Positions 18,764 to 28,028 of a stretch of DNA of 64,000 nt are shown piece after piece; position 1 is the first letter of the stretch; the number at the start of each line of letters is the position of its first letter. The notes beneath the pieces are model-generated. The model did no database searches and was not told the origin of the DNA. It saw nothing but the letters and a program-made list of their open reading frames with translations. Source of the stretch: Cytophagaceae bacterium (GTDB lineage Bacteria; Bacteroidota; Bacteroidia; Cytophagales; Spirosomataceae). Both the position numbers and the translations under genes were made by a program. The DNA lies in NCBI GenBank assembly GCA_027491315.1, contig JAIXWL010000005.1, forward strand, positions 62,001-126,000, given 5' to 3'.

Positions 18764-19153
18764 TCATGGCAAACCACGTTGAAAGGTGATTTCAGTAGCT
18801 AAACCTATGGCACTGAAACGAAATGCCATGGAATAAGCTTGTGATGGATTTGTCATTTTATCACAATGAGGTCCTTTTTCCAAAAAATACACATAGTATT
18901 CTTGATTTCGATCAGCCAATTGTTGGATATCCGGTTTGCCAAAAATATCCTCAATATCATTGGAACTAACCCCCTTTAAATTCTCTTTGTGAGATTTCAA
19001 CCAATCAACTTGAGAGCCTCTGCTACCTTGACATCCAGCTTCATCTTGTACAAATTTATTGACATCAAAACCACTTAAATCGGGCTGTTTGGTACAAGAG
19101 GACAAAAGCCCTATTAGTAACAAAAAGCAGGATATTCGAAATGAAAACGACAT
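18764..19153 (-). CDS. Putative lipoprotein, function unknown
   Basis: The 129-residue protein has a signal peptide with a lipobox LLSSC (Cys near residue 20), so it is probably a lipoprotein of the periplasmic face. The rest is hydrophilic and contains four further Cys-free helices plus two Cys (in EAGCQGS and GPHCDKM) that might pair. The segments DIEDIFGKPDIQ and YYVYFLEKGP recall small SmpA/BamE-like proteins, but this likeness is weak. Its start region overlaps possible upstream extensions of the divergent glycerate kinase, which supports a downstream start for that gene. I do not recognise its family. Confidence 0.65.
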   Translation of the reverse strand: MSFSFRISCFLLLIGLLSSCTKQPDLSGFDVNKFVQDEAGCQGSRGSQVDWLKSHKENLKGVSSNDIEDIFGKPDIQQLADRNQEYYVYFLEKGPHCDKMTNPSQAYSMAFRFSAIGLATEITFQRGLP

Positions 19154-19266
19154 ATGGCTTTATTTATTTATTCAAAAATACCAAAAGGATTCCCGTCAGG
19201 AAAGCACTCGAGGATAAATTCATGGATTTAAACAAATTGTTGGTAAATTCAGGTCAAATTCACGTG

Positions 19267-20373
19267 ATGCGCATATTACTTTGTCCTGATAAATTTAAAG
19301 ATTCCCTTAGTGCCGCCGAGGTTTGCCAGGCTTTAGCCAAAGGGATTAAAAAATCCTATCCAGATGCTATCATCCAGTCGCTGCCATTAGCAGATGGTGG
19401 AGAAGGGACCTTGGATGTCATTCACGAAATTTTTGGAGGAGAATGGATGCATGTCAAGGTCAATAACCCACTCTTTCAACCTATTCATGCCCCCTACCTT
19501 TGGGTAAAAGAAAAAAAACAGGCATTTATTGAGATGTCAAGAGCCTCGGGGATAGAATTATTAGCACCCAAAGATCGTAATCCTGCATTAACGAGTACCT
19601 ATGGCACGGGAGAGCTAATCCGACATGCCTTAGAATTAGGGGCTAAAAAAATCACCTTAACCGTGGGTGGATCTGCCACGAATGATGCAGGAATGGGTAT
19701 GGCGGCCGCTTTAGGTTTCCGTTTTTTAGATGAACAAGGAAATGAGTTAGCTCCGATTGGAGAAAATTTGAGACATATTCATCGAATATTGCCTAGTAAT
19801 TTAAAGGATCAATTAAGTCTGATTCAGTTTCAAGTAGCCACAGATGTTCGCAATGTTTTGCATGGGCCTCAGGGTGCAGCATACGTTTTTGCCAAGCAAA
19901 AAGGAGCTGACGAAACCATGATTGAGCAATTAAATGAAGGTTTAATACATCTAGCTACATTCTTTCCAAATGCTAGCATGGCACATACACCTGGAGCAGG
20001 AGCAGCAGGAGGTTTAGGAGCAGGAGCCTTGTTTTTTCTTCAAGCTAGTATTCACCTCGCTTCTGAGTGGATATTAGAATTAGTGTCATTTGACCAGCAT
20101 GCTGCCCAAGCAGATGTCATCATCAGTGGTGAAGGAAAAATTGATGTCCAATCTTGGGAAGGGAAATTAATATCTACCCTAATTCAACATAGTCAAGCCT
20201 GCCAAAAGCCCATCATCCTAATTTGTGGTGGACTACAAGATGTAGGGAAAATTCCTGCATCGATGCAACACATACCTGTTTATCCCATTTTGGTGCCTCC
20301 CATTCGATTAGAGGATGCCATGACTCATGCCGCAGACTATCTAAGCCAAATAGGGCAAAAATTAATCTTATAA
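19267..20373 (+). CDS. Glycerate kinase (GckA/GlxK type I)
   Basis: This enzyme phosphorylates glycerate with ATP, feeding glyoxylate or serine degradation products into glycolysis. Family signatures are present: RILLCPDKFKDSLSAAEV at the N-terminus, LPLADGGEGTLDV, IEMSRASGIELL, and GGSATNDAGMGMAAALGF near residue 135. The late stretch GAGAAGGLGAGALFF and ISGEGKID are also typical. An upstream in-frame ATG would add 42 residues that overlap the divergent lipoprotein gene and fit no family member, so the ATG before RILLCP is taken as the start. Length is 368 residues. Confidence 0.92.
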   Translation: MRILLCPDKFKDSLSAAEVCQALAKGIKKSYPDAIIQSLPLADGGEGTLDVIHEIFGGEWMHVKVNNPLFQPIHAPYLWVKEKKQAFIEMSRASGIELLAPKDRNPALTSTYGTGELIRHALELGAKKITLTVGGSATNDAGMGMAAALGFRFLDEQGNELAPIGENLRHIHRILPSNLKDQLSLIQFQVATDVRNVLHGPQGAAYVFAKQKGADETMIEQLNEGLIHLATFFPNASMAHTPGAGAAGGLGAGALFFLQASIHLASEWILELVSFDQHAAQADVIISGEGKIDVQSWEGKLISTLIQHSQACQKPIILICGGLQDVGKIPASMQHIPVYPILVPPIRLEDAMTHAADYLSQIGQKLIL

Positions 20374-21513
20374 TTGAACGAGTCTTGCAGCCGCTTCCAA
20401 TAAAACCTCATCCGATTTGGCGAAGCAAAAACGCAAAATTGTATCACCGGGAGCCTTTTCATAAAAAACAGAAATAGGAATAGACGCCACTTGGATTTCT
20501 TTAGTTAACCTTTCTGCTAAATCTACATCTCGTTCTTGGCTGATTGCACTATAATCCATGCATTGGAAAAAACTGCCATGACTTGGTAATAATTTCCATT
20601 TACTTCCTTCAAAAGCCGAAGCAAATAAATCCCTTTTTCTTTGGTAAAATTCAGAAAGTCCCAAATAATGTGCCGGTTCTTTTAAGTAGTCCGCAAGGGC
20701 ATATTGCAATGGAGTGGCACTGGAAAAAGTCACCCATTGGTGTAGTTTTTGAAACTCCTTGGTCAAATAGGCGGGCGCCAAACAGTAACCAATTTTCCAA
20801 CCCGTTATGTGATAGGTTTTACCAAAAGAACCACAAACAAAACTTCGTTGACGAAGCCCTGGGTGCAACAATACGGAATAATGCTTTTGACCGTCAAAAA
20901 CTATGTGTTCATATACCTCATCGGAAATAATCAGGATATTGGTCCCTTTCACTATTTCAGCCAAGGCATTTAAATCATTTTCAGTCCAAATGGAGCCCGT
21001 TGGATTATGCGGACTATTCACCATGATGGCCCGTGTCTTGGGACCAATGGTACGAGCCAGCTCTTCCCAATCTATTTGAAAGCCCCGCTGCGCATCCATG
21101 GATAAATGAATGGGTATGCCGCCCGCCAAACGAACAGCAGGGTCATAAGCATCATAACTGGGGTCAAACATGATGACTTCATCACCCGGAAAAACGCAAC
21201 AATGAATGGCACAAAATAAAGCTTCTGTAGCCCCGGAAACAACTGTTACTTCCTTATTAGCATCGACGTCAATACCATAAAACAAACTAGTTTTATCCGC
21301 TATGCTTTGTTTAAAAACGGGCACTCCAGCCATAGGAGCATATTGATTATGGCCTTTGGAATAGAATGCCAACAAAGATTGAAGTTCTTCCGAACAGTCA
21401 AACCCAGGAAAGCCTTGCGACAAATTTAAGGCATTGTGCTCGGCTGCTAGAGCCGACATTTTAGTGAAGATAGTGGTTTGTACTTGCGCTTGTTTGGAAG
21501 GAAAACTAATCAT
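20368..21513 (-). CDS. PLP-dependent aminotransferase, methionine/kynurenine type
   Basis: A 381-residue class I/II aminotransferase of fold type I. Key features: LNLSQGFPGFDCSEEL near residue 31, YAPMAGVPVFKQSIA, the NSPHNPTGSIW segment, ISDEVYEHIVF and the PLP-Lys in CGSFGKTYHITGWKIGYCLAP near residue 234. The order resembles YbdL-type methionine aminotransferases, which act in the methionine salvage pathway and accept kynurenine or glutamine in some bacteria. It sits one base upstream of nagA stop-to-start in the same orientation as nagA and the GGT gene, with very short spacing, so these three likely form an operon. Substrate is inferred. Confidence 0.88.
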   Translation of the reverse strand: MISFPSKQAQVQTTIFTKMSALAAEHNALNLSQGFPGFDCSEELQSLLAFYSKGHNQYAPMAGVPVFKQSIADKTSLFYGIDVDANKEVTVVSGATEALFCAIHCCVFPGDEVIMFDPSYDAYDPAVRLAGGIPIHLSMDAQRGFQIDWEELARTIGPKTRAIMVNSPHNPTGSIWTENDLNALAEIVKGTNILIISDEVYEHIVFDGQKHYSVLLHPGLRQRSFVCGSFGKTYHITGWKIGYCLAPAYLTKEFQKLHQWVTFSSATPLQYALADYLKEPAHYLGLSEFYQRKRDLFASAFEGSKWKLLPSHGSFFQCMDYSAISQERDVDLAERLTKEIQVASIPISVFYEKAPGDTILRFCFAKSDEVLLEAAARLVQL

Positions 21514-21514
21514 A

Positions 21515-22606
21515 TTAATCCATCAAAGGTTCACCGTCCAACCATACTTGTTGAACTTTTAAATCGTCACTCATATGTATCAAGCAGGCCTTTTTCCCTA
21601 CTTCGACCGATCCTATTTCTCGATCTAAATTGGCCACTTGGGCTGGATAAAGGGTAGCCATACGAATGGCTTCTTCCACATCTATCCCCACCTGATGCAC
21701 GCAATTTTGAACGGCCTGTTCCATCGTTAAAGCAGAGCCCGAAAGCGTACCCGATTCATTAGAAAACTTTCCATCCTTTTTTTCAAATAAATAAGGGCCA
21801 GACACATCATGAGTCACGGCATCGGTAATCAAAAATAAACGATGTTTCTTCAATTCTTTGGCCAACTTCACAGAACGAAAATCACAGTGTAAGCCGTCCA
21901 CGATAATACTAGTCCAGGCATCGCTCGACAAACTAGCTCCCACAAGCCCCAATGCTCGGCTTTGCCACTGTGACATGGCATTAAATAAATGTGTAATCCG
22001 ATGAGCCCCCTTGGATAAAGCATTATTTGCTTGGTCAATAGTTGCATCTGAATGCCCCAAAGAAACCATGATGGGGCTTTTGATGATATAATCTAATTCC
22101 TCTTCCGAAAACATTTCCGGAGCGATGGTCATGTAGATAGGCAAATCACCAGCACGATGCACAATTTCTTGGATGTAGTCAATGGAAGGCTTTTGTACAA
22201 ATTCTTCTTTATGAGCCCCCTTTCGTATAGGGTTGAAAAAGGGCCCTTCTAAATGTAAACCAATCAAACCTTTGCCTCCCTTTGCCAGATAGGCTTTACA
22301 AGCATCAATAGCCTTCCACATGGTTTCCTTTGGGGAGCAGTTCAAGGTAATCTGAAAATGGCTTGTCCCTGTTTGCTGATGCTCTTCAAAAGTTTTGGCT
22401 ATAGCCGCTTCAGTAGGATGGTTGGAAAATAAAATTTCGCCTCCACCATACACTTGCAAATCAATAAAACCGGCACAGATAAAACCAGATCCCTCTAAAT
22501 CACCTTCCACTGATTTAATCTCCTGAATACGACCCTGATGCACATGAATTTGTTGATCGATCAACCATTCATGTCCCGTAAAAACGCGTTTTGCTAATAT
22601 AACCAT
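21515..22606 (-). CDS. nagA: N-acetylglucosamine-6-phosphate deacetylase
   Basis: NagA removes the acetyl group of GlcNAc-6-phosphate, which feeds amino sugars from peptidoglycan or chitin into glycolysis. The amidohydrolase TIM-barrel motifs are present: GFIDLQVYGG near residue 47, LHLEGPFFNPIRKGAH, LGHSDATIDQA, THLFNAMSQW and the catalytic Asp in LITDAVTHD. The 363-residue length is normal. It lies between the GGT gene upstream (nine bases) and the aminotransferase downstream (one base), pointing to co-transcription. No nagB is adjacent. The metal-binding His residues appear intact. Confidence 0.93.
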   Translation of the reverse strand: MVILAKRVFTGHEWLIDQQIHVHQGRIQEIKSVEGDLEGSGFICAGFIDLQVYGGGEILFSNHPTEAAIAKTFEEHQQTGTSHFQITLNCSPKETMWKAIDACKAYLAKGGKGLIGLHLEGPFFNPIRKGAHKEEFVQKPSIDYIQEIVHRAGDLPIYMTIAPEMFSEEELDYIIKSPIMVSLGHSDATIDQANNALSKGAHRITHLFNAMSQWQSRALGLVGASLSSDAWTSIIVDGLHCDFRSVKLAKELKKHRLFLITDAVTHDVSGPYLFEKKDGKFSNESGTLSGSALTMEQAVQNCVHQVGIDVEEAIRMATLYPAQVANLDREIGSVEVGKKACLIHMSDDLKVQQVWLDGEPLMD

Positions 22607-22615
22607 TGACCTTTA

Positions 22616-24304
22616 TTAATAACCAGCTGCTTGTCCGTCTTTTCTAGACTCAGACGCGCCAAAATAAACTTTTCGAACGGGATCCCATTTGATGGCTTGA
22701 TAACCACCATAAATTCCATTCATAAAACCAACTTGATGACCTTTTTGTAATAATTCTCGAATGACTTCATAAGGGTATCCGCTTTCCAGCGTAATTGTTC
22801 CACCCGTCAATTCCATCGCCTCCCCAGTAGGTTCAGAAGACCCTTCGTGATTTAACCTTGGCGCATCTCCAGCTTCTTGAATATTCATACCAAAGTCCAC
22901 TACATTCATCACAATCTGCACGTGGCCCATCGGCTGAAAAGCTCCACCCATAACACCAAAGCTTAAAAAAGGCTGACCATCCTTGGTAACAAAAGCCGGA
23001 ATGATGGTATGAAATGGACGTTTTCCAGGGGCATAGGTATTATTTTCTCCTTCATTTAAACTATACATTTCCCCACGATCTTGGAACATAAATCCGAGTC
23101 CATCCGGCATCATACCAGAACCAAATCCACGGTAATTACTTTGAATCAATGAGACCATGTTGCCATCTTTATCGGCTACTGTCAAATAGATGGTATCTCC
23201 CTCTTTTAAAGCTGGATTTCCTGCGTCATAATGCCTAGCAGCACGGTTCGCTTGAATTAGTTTTCTTCGCTCAGCTGCATAGGATTTTGAGATTAAATTA
23301 GCCACTGGAATTTTGGCAAATTCAGGGTCGGCATAGTATTTAGCTCGATCTTCAAACACCAATTTTTTGGCCTCTGTAAATAAGTGAATGTGCTCTGCAC
23401 TACCATGCTTTATTTTGGAAAAATCGTAACCTTCTAAAATATTTAACATTTGTAAAGCTGCAATTCCCTGACCATTGGGTGGCAATTCCCAAACGTCATA
23501 ACCACGGTAATTAACCGACACAGGATCAATCCAAGTGGAGGTATGGGTCGCTAAATCCTCATAGCTTAAAAATCCACCATTCTTTTTCATAAATGCATCC
23601 ATGGTTCTTGCCATATCGCCTTTATAAAACACATCTCGGCCTTCCTTTCCGATTCTTTCTAAGGTATTTGCCAAGTTAGGGTTTTTAAACACATCCCCCA
23701 CAACAGGAGCTTTTCCAGAAGGATAATAGTGTTGTGCTACATTGGGAAACCTTCCATAATTCGCTTCTACCCGTTGCAAGGCTGAGGCAAATTCCCCATG
23801 CACAGGAAATCCATTTTTAGCATAGGAAACAGCCTTTTCCAAGACCTTTGACATAGGCATGGATCCAAATTTTTTATGTAATTCAAACCATGCATCGACG
23901 CAGCCCGGTACACTAACAGGTAAGGGACCTGTGCTTGGAATATGTTTCAATCCTCTTTTCTTCAATTCAGCAAGGGTCAAGGATTTAGGTGATCTACCAG
24001 AACCATTTAATCCGTATAATTTTTTGGTTTTCGCATCCCAAACGATCGCAAACAAGTCGCCACCAATTCCATTTACATGGGGCTCCACAACACCTTCCAT
24101 GGCATTGGCAGCAATGGCGGCATCGATGGCGTTCCCACCAGCCTTTAAAACATCCAAGGCCGCTTGGGTAGATAATGGATGGGAAGTAGCAGCCATTCCG
24201 TTTTGGGCTATAACCTCAGAACGGGTAGCCCATAATTTTCCATATGGCCTATCTTGAGCCCAAAGGCTCACAGGAAATAACAATAATAAGAGTAGTTTTT
24301 TCAT
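22616..24304 (-). CDS. Gamma-glutamyltransferase family protein
   Basis: A 562-residue Ntn-hydrolase precursor with a signal peptide (MKKLLLLLLFPVSLWAQ), hence periplasmic. The N-terminal part (SHPLSTQAALDVLKAGGNA) and the Gly-rich VNGIGGDLF loop are typical. The expected autocleavage Thr is retained near residue 370 in GDTIYLTVADKDGNMVSLIQ, but the usual second Thr and His of TTH are Ile and Tyr here. This variant is seen in YwrD-like GGTs and cephalosporin acylase-like members. It probably degrades glutathione or gamma-glutamyl peptides, but the altered site leaves substrate open. It heads a likely operon with nagA and the aminotransferase. Confidence 0.85.
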   Translation of the reverse strand: MKKLLLLLLFPVSLWAQDRPYGKLWATRSEVIAQNGMAATSHPLSTQAALDVLKAGGNAIDAAIAANAMEGVVEPHVNGIGGDLFAIVWDAKTKKLYGLNGSGRSPKSLTLAELKKRGLKHIPSTGPLPVSVPGCVDAWFELHKKFGSMPMSKVLEKAVSYAKNGFPVHGEFASALQRVEANYGRFPNVAQHYYPSGKAPVVGDVFKNPNLANTLERIGKEGRDVFYKGDMARTMDAFMKKNGGFLSYEDLATHTSTWIDPVSVNYRGYDVWELPPNGQGIAALQMLNILEGYDFSKIKHGSAEHIHLFTEAKKLVFEDRAKYYADPEFAKIPVANLISKSYAAERRKLIQANRAARHYDAGNPALKEGDTIYLTVADKDGNMVSLIQSNYRGFGSGMMPDGLGFMFQDRGEMYSLNEGENNTYAPGKRPFHTIIPAFVTKDGQPFLSFGVMGGAFQPMGHVQIVMNVVDFGMNIQEAGDAPRLNHEGSSEPTGEAMELTGGTITLESGYPYEVIRELLQKGHQVGFMNGIYGGYQAIKWDPVRKVYFGASESRKDGQAAGY

Positions 24305-24374
24305 GATGAATGTAAGTTAAGGGCCTGAATTTAATGAGATTAATTTGATTATTTATGCGGATGTACCAAGCCTT

Positions 24375-24407
24375 AACGCTGGCAAGGTTCAAAACCTTGA
24401 CAGCGTT
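24375..24407 (-). repeat. Interspersed 33-bp palindrome, copy 2 (inverted orientation)
   Basis: AACGCTGGCAAGGTTC then AAAACCTTGACAGCGTT. The asymmetric position (GGC left, GAC right) is reversed relative to copy 1, so this copy is in the opposite orientation. It lies between the efflux operon end and the GGT gene start. Confidence 0.9.
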
Positions 24408-24523
24408 GCGTTTTAACGATTAAATTTTCAAATATATTGTCCAGCAAATTGATAATCATTTAGCGTAAAAAAACCATGAGTATTGAGTCAAATGTCCTAT
24501 TTCTAGGAGTTTCCAGCTATACA

Positions 24524-24553
24524 AAAAGACCTCGGACAGCGCCCGAGGTCTTT
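24524..24553 (-). terminator. Intrinsic terminator of the efflux operon
   Basis: Minus-strand arms AAAGACCTCGG and CCGAGGTCTTT around a short loop, then a U-rich tail; it starts 32 bases past the RND gene stop. Confidence 0.85.
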
Positions 24554-24584
24554 CGTTTAATCCCCAAAATATAAAATAAGTGTA

Positions 24585-27500
24585 CTATGCTGTTTTACGG
24601 ATTTTTTGCTTGATACGTTCCGACAAATAATACATACAGGGAACGATAATCAAGGTCAAAGCCGTTGAAAATGTTAATCCAAAAATGATGGTCCAAGCTA
24701 AAATCCCCCAGAATACGGCTGAATCAGACCCAAAGAAAATGTGTGGGTTCAATTCTGTAAACATAGCGGCAAAGTCAATACTCAAACCTAATGCCAAAGG
24801 AATCAAACCAAGCACGGCAGCCGATGCTGTTAATAACACTGGCGTTAATCGAATTCCCCCTCCTTCAATGATGGCTTCTTTTAAATCATAACCACGCTTG
24901 AAACGAAGTTCTTCGATAAACTCAATTAACAAAATACCATTTTTCACCACGATACCTGCTAGAGCAATCACTCCCACACCTGACATCAATACAGAGAAAG
25001 TCATGCCAAAAGCTAAGAATCCTAAAATTACTCCCACCAATGAAAGCAAAATAGTGGCGAAAATAATGACAGGTTTTATCGCAGAGTTAAATTGAGTTAC
25101 TAAAATTAAGTAGATCAAAATCAAGGCAGAAATAAAGGCAATTCCTAAGAATGCACCTGTTTCTTGCTGCTGCTCTTGTTCTCCTCCCATTTTAATTTTA
25201 TATCCCTGAGGCAATTCCATCGTTTCAAATAGACCATTCAATTCCGCCACAATCTCGTTGGCATTATATCCTTCAATCACATCTGATCCCAATGTCACAA
25301 CACGCTCTTGATTTTTACGGTTAATCTGGCTAAAAGAAGAGGCATAACGAATATCAGCCACCGAGCTTAAAGGAACTTGACGAAGCATCCCGCCAGAATT
25401 CATATCACGGTAGGTAATATTCATTGAAAGTAATTTTTCAATCTGATTTCTAGAATTACCTTTTAAACGCAATTGAATAGGATACTCATCTTTAACATCA
25501 CGGTATTTAGATATTTCAACGCCAAATAAGGCGCCACGTATGGCCATAGCTACTTGAGCTGAAGAAATTCCTTCCCGACTAGCCTTCTCGCGATTGACAT
25601 CCACGATAATTTCGGGCTTATTTGTCACCAAATCCGATTTCAATTCTTGGATACCTTGGATACCCGCCTTTTGAATTGAATTCAATACTTTTTTCTCCAA
25701 ATCCAACAACACACCGAAATCATCACCGGAAATTTCGATCGAGATTGGCTTACCAGTAGGTGGTCCATTTCTTTCACGCTCGATAGCCATCTCAACACCT
25801 GGAATTGGACTAGACTTAAACGAATTTTGTAGTTTGGTCAATAAATCTTGTGTCGATAAGCCTCCTCGCATTTGAACTTTCTCAAAGGCGATCGTCACCT
25901 TACTTTTATGCGGAGTAGCACTACGATCTGGGTTCATTGGATCGCCTGCGTTCTTTCCTACGTTGGAAATAACCGAATTGACAATACCCATGGCTTTTTC
26001 TTTTTTCAAGAAAGTAAACACGCGTCCTTCGATGACCTTGGTCATGGAATCCGTCACAACGGCATCTGTTCCAATGGGCATTTTGGCATAGATATAAACA
26101 TAATCCGGATCTCCAGAAGGGAAGAATATCACTTTTGGTTTAACGATTCCAAATAAGACGAAAGAGAAAACCAATAGTCCGAAAGAAGCCAAGACAGCAT
26201 AAACCGGTCTGCGACCCTCCAATACCCATGAAATAACCCGACGGTATGCATTTTTAAACGCTGGTAAGGTTTTATCTTGGAATGGAACAATCCATTTAGG
26301 CGTAACCACAAAGTGATTAAAGACATAAATGATGATGGCAAAAAGGAAAAAATTACCAAAGCCAAAATGACCTAATTGAAAACCTATCAAATATCCTCCT
26401 AAGGTAAGACTCAGTAAAATCACGACCGTTTTACGGATATCAGAGAATTTAGGATTCTTGACATCATTCACCTCTTCATCATGACGTTTCATGAATGACA
26501 TAGCAAAAACAGGATTCATCACATAGGCAACGAATAAAGAAGCAAACAAGGTAATAATCAAGGTGATTGGTAGGAATTTCATGAATTCCCCAACAATACC
26601 AGGCCAAAATAATAAAGGTAAGAAAGGCGAGATGGTCGTTAAGGTTCCTGATAATACCGGAACAAAAACTTCAGAAGCTGCTAATTTAACCGCTTCTACA
26701 ATGGTCAATTTTTTGAAATTATTAAATAAACGGTGGGCATTTTCTATAACCACAATTGCATCGTCCACCACAATTCCTAAACTGAGTAAGAAAGCAAATA
26801 ACACAATGGTATTCAAGGTGAAGTCGAAACTCGGCATGAACAAGAATGTCAATAAAGCCGATAAAGGCACAGATAATCCTACAAAAGCAGCATCACGAAC
26901 ACCCATAAAGAACATCAATACAATCACCACAAAAACGAAACCAAGAATAACTGTATTAATTAAATCAGCAATATCTCCACGGGTTCTTTCCGACTGATCC
27001 GCTGTAATAGACACGGTCAAACCACTTGGGAAACGTGTTTCTTTATATTCATCAATGGTTTTTTCAATTCTATCAGCTGCATCAATTAAGTTGGAACCAG
27101 CCCTCTTGATAACGTTTAGGGTAATTACCGACTTATTATTTAAACGAGCAAAATCTTGTTTTTCCTCAAAACTATCTTGTACATCCGCTACGTCTTTTAG
27201 TCTCACTACCGCACCTGTACTAGAGCGAATGATGATATTAGACAATTGCTCCATGCTTTTAAATTCTCCAGTTACTCGCAAGGCCCGTCTAACACCATTG
27301 ACAGGAAGTTCTCCTCCTGATATGTTCACGTTTTCCCCTTGTACAACGGATTGAATGTCGTAAAAGGTTAAACCATAGCTTTGCATTTTCGCCAGATCCA
27401 AGTTTATTTGAATCTCACGCTTGAGGGCACCAATGATGTCCACCCGATTAATTTCAGGCATTCCTTCGATTTCATCCTGCAAGTCTTCGGCATATTTCTT

Positions 27501-28010
27501 CAATTTATCCAATGGGTAATCCCCGGCAATATTGATGTTCATGATGGGGAACTCCGAAAAGTTCACTTCCGCTACCGAAGGTTGTCTTGTTAGATCCTTA
27601 GGTAAGTCCGTGACAGACTTATCTACCGCATCCTGTACACGTTGTTTGGCCACTGGAACTGTTACATCGGTATTAAACTCAACGATGATCACAGAAACGT
27701 CTTGCAAGGCATTCGACTTCACACTTTTTACCCCAGTAATAGCTTTTAACTGCTTTTCTATGGGCTTGTTAATTACATTTTCAATGTCTGTTGGCGTAGT
27801 ACCAGCATAGACTGTTTGAATGACCATTTGTGGCACGACAATATCCGGGAATTGCTCCTTGGGCAATTGCTTGTAGATACCCATACCCGCCACAAAAATG
27901 ATGAAGGTAAAGATGTATATGGTGGTACGATTTTGCCCCAACCAATCTATCATGTGATAGATAAGTCCTTTTCCTTCGGGCAGTTGCTCGTTTTTTATAT
28001 TTTTTTCCAT
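24585..28010 (-). CDS. RND-family multidrug/metabolite efflux permease
   Basis: This 1141-residue inner-membrane pump exchanges protons for substrates and works with the adaptor and TolC protein encoded just upstream. RND hallmarks: the first helix TIYIFTFIIFVAGMGIY, the porter-domain start EQFPDIVVPQMVIQTVYAG, the TM4 segment with VVDDAIVVIENA, and the repeat in the second half with GIVVKNGILLIEFIEE. The loop after TM6, about residues 505-575, contains two extra hydrophobic stretches (TVVILLSLTLGGYLIG and NFFLFAIIIYVFNHFVV) absent from AcrB. It is longer than the usual 1030-1050 residues. The substrate is unknown; a TetR regulator leads the operon. Confidence 0.92.
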   Translation of the reverse strand: MEKNIKNEQLPEGKGLIYHMIDWLGQNRTTIYIFTFIIFVAGMGIYKQLPKEQFPDIVVPQMVIQTVYAGTTPTDIENVINKPIEKQLKAITGVKSVKSNALQDVSVIIVEFNTDVTVPVAKQRVQDAVDKSVTDLPKDLTRQPSVAEVNFSEFPIMNINIAGDYPLDKLKKYAEDLQDEIEGMPEINRVDIIGALKREIQINLDLAKMQSYGLTFYDIQSVVQGENVNISGGELPVNGVRRALRVTGEFKSMEQLSNIIIRSSTGAVVRLKDVADVQDSFEEKQDFARLNNKSVITLNVIKRAGSNLIDAADRIEKTIDEYKETRFPSGLTVSITADQSERTRGDIADLINTVILGFVFVVIVLMFFMGVRDAAFVGLSVPLSALLTFLFMPSFDFTLNTIVLFAFLLSLGIVVDDAIVVIENAHRLFNNFKKLTIVEAVKLAASEVFVPVLSGTLTTISPFLPLLFWPGIVGEFMKFLPITLIITLFASLFVAYVMNPVFAMSFMKRHDEEVNDVKNPKFSDIRKTVVILLSLTLGGYLIGFQLGHFGFGNFFLFAIIIYVFNHFVVTPKWIVPFQDKTLPAFKNAYRRVISWVLEGRRPVYAVLASFGLLVFSFVLFGIVKPKVIFFPSGDPDYVYIYAKMPIGTDAVVTDSMTKVIEGRVFTFLKKEKAMGIVNSVISNVGKNAGDPMNPDRSATPHKSKVTIAFEKVQMRGGLSTQDLLTKLQNSFKSSPIPGVEMAIERERNGPPTGKPISIEISGDDFGVLLDLEKKVLNSIQKAGIQGIQELKSDLVTNKPEIIVDVNREKASREGISSAQVAMAIRGALFGVEISKYRDVKDEYPIQLRLKGNSRNQIEKLLSMNITYRDMNSGGMLRQVPLSSVADIRYASSFSQINRKNQERVVTLGSDVIEGYNANEIVAELNGLFETMELPQGYKIKMGGEQEQQQETGAFLGIAFISALILIYLILVTQFNSAIKPVIIFATILLSLVGVILGFLAFGMTFSVLMSGVGVIALAGIVVKNGILLIEFIEELRFKRGYDLKEAIIEGGGIRLTPVLLTASAAVLGLIPLALGLSIDFAAMFTELNPHIFFGSDSAVFWGILAWTIIFGLTFSTALTLIIVPCMYYLSERIKQKIRKTA

Positions 28011-28028
28011 GTTGTGGATTCTTTCAGA

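Noticed and set aside
20544-20930. Open frame opposite the aminotransferase
   Set aside because: It is the complement of a conserved PLP enzyme, with unusual composition and no start context.
26563-26997. 144-codon open frame opposite the RND gene
   Set aside because: It is antisense to a strongly conserved coding region, has low-complexity composition and no recognisable motif.
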